Shown here: piece by piece, positions 6,209 through 6,255 of the stretch | Layout: each line of letters begins with the position of its first letter | Position numbering within the stretch: the first letter of the stretch is position 1 | DNA from: Caryophanales bacterium | Lineage (GTDB): Bacteria > Bacillota > Bacilli > Exiguobacteriales > Exiguobacteriaceae | Assembly: GCA_902362975.1 (NCBI GenBank) | Contig: CABIYO010000069.1 | Coordinates: 1 to 6,255 of the forward strand | Direction of reading: 5' to 3' | DNA: 6,255 nucleotides | Made by a program: the position numbers and the translations under genes | Notes under the pieces: generated by a model | Databases searched by the model: none | Seen by the model: only the letters and a program-made list of their open reading frames with translations | What the model was told of the DNA's origin: nothing

Positions 6209-6255
6209 CTAGGCGGCTTGAGACCTGTATTCGACAGGGCTCAAGCCGTTTAGCC
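6209..6255 (-). CDS. IS3-family transposase OrfB, last 15 codons only
   Basis: On the minus strand a frame enters from the right edge and ends at TAG (6211-6209). It encodes LNGLSPVEYRSQAA, the typical C-terminus of IS3/IS150-type OrfB integrases, where a (L)SPVEYR motif closes the protein shortly before the terminal repeat. The catalytic DDE domain is outside the window. The call relies on this tail together with the adjacent terminal repeat. Confidence 0.75.
   Translation of the reverse strand, partial: LNGLSPVEYRSQAA
6211..6251. repeat. Stem-loop over the IS3 OrfB stop codon
   Basis: CGGCTTGAG (6214-6222) pairs with CTCAAGCCG (6240-6248), and inside it CCTGT (6224-6228) pairs with ACAGG (6234-6238) around an ATTCG loop. 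The flanks extend it by weak pairs. It overlaps the end of the coding frame. It lacks a long T-run, so it is a possible but unproven transcription barrier for readthrough from cadD. Confidence 0.6.

Larger units (their letters stand above)
6163..6255 (-). mobile_element. End of an IS3-family insertion sequence (runs off the right edge)
   Basis: The segment from TGAACTGCCCCCCGTC (6163-6178) onward has the TG start expected of an IS3-family terminal inverted repeat, which probably extends to GGGCA at 6192. Just inside lies the C-terminal end of an OrfB-type transposase on the minus strand. The other terminus and the target duplication are outside the window, so the exact boundary is a best estimate. 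Confidence 0.68.

Noticed and set aside
1..6255. CRISPR array, tRNA or rRNA genes, and an origin of replication.
   Set aside because: I saw no regularly spaced repeats, cloverleaf sequence, rRNA segment or iteron cluster in the window.

Overview
The window is a heavy-metal (cadmium/zinc) resistance locus from a low-GC Gram-positive bacterium. The AT-rich coding sequence, the strong GGAGG-type ribosome sites and the near identity, from memory, of the first two genes to cadC and cadA of staphylococcal plasmid pI258 all point to Bacillales (Bacillus, Planococcaceae, Lysinibacillus or Staphylococcus types). I cannot fix the genus. Insertion sequences of two different families bracket the locus, so it is probably a mobile or plasmid-borne island.

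Layout, left to right. Positions 1-199, minus strand, hold the first 66 codons of an ISL3-family transposase that runs off the left edge. Positions 201-263 form a long hairpin with a T-run, which also covers that transposase's ribosome site. Positions 348-415 carry the cad promoter with two operator palindromes. Next is cadC (431-799), a metal-sensing ArsR/SmtB repressor, overlapping cadA (792-2963), a P1B-type Cd/Zn/Pb export ATPase that ends at a strong intrinsic terminator. A second block follows: a dihydrolipoamide dehydrogenase with no E1 or E2 partner (3180-4589), a ZIP-family metal transporter (4661-5413) and a CadD-family cadmium transporter (5488-6153). The right edge, 6163-6255, is the end of an IS3-family element with the last codons of its OrfB on the minus strand.

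How the parts may work together. CadC should repress its own promoter until Cd, Pb, Bi or Zn binds. CadA and CadD would then remove metal by two unrelated mechanisms. A third palindrome with the cad operator spacing lies directly before cadD, so cadD is probably under CadC as well. The lipoamide dehydrogenase has no obvious role in metal export. It may be a spare copy of a metal-sensitive enzyme or a supplier of reduced dithiols. The ZIP protein, from a family that usually imports zinc, may restore zinc after efflux. These last roles are inference. No stretch longer than 300 bases lacks a gene or element; the two longest gaps (200-430 and 2964-3179) are mostly regulatory.
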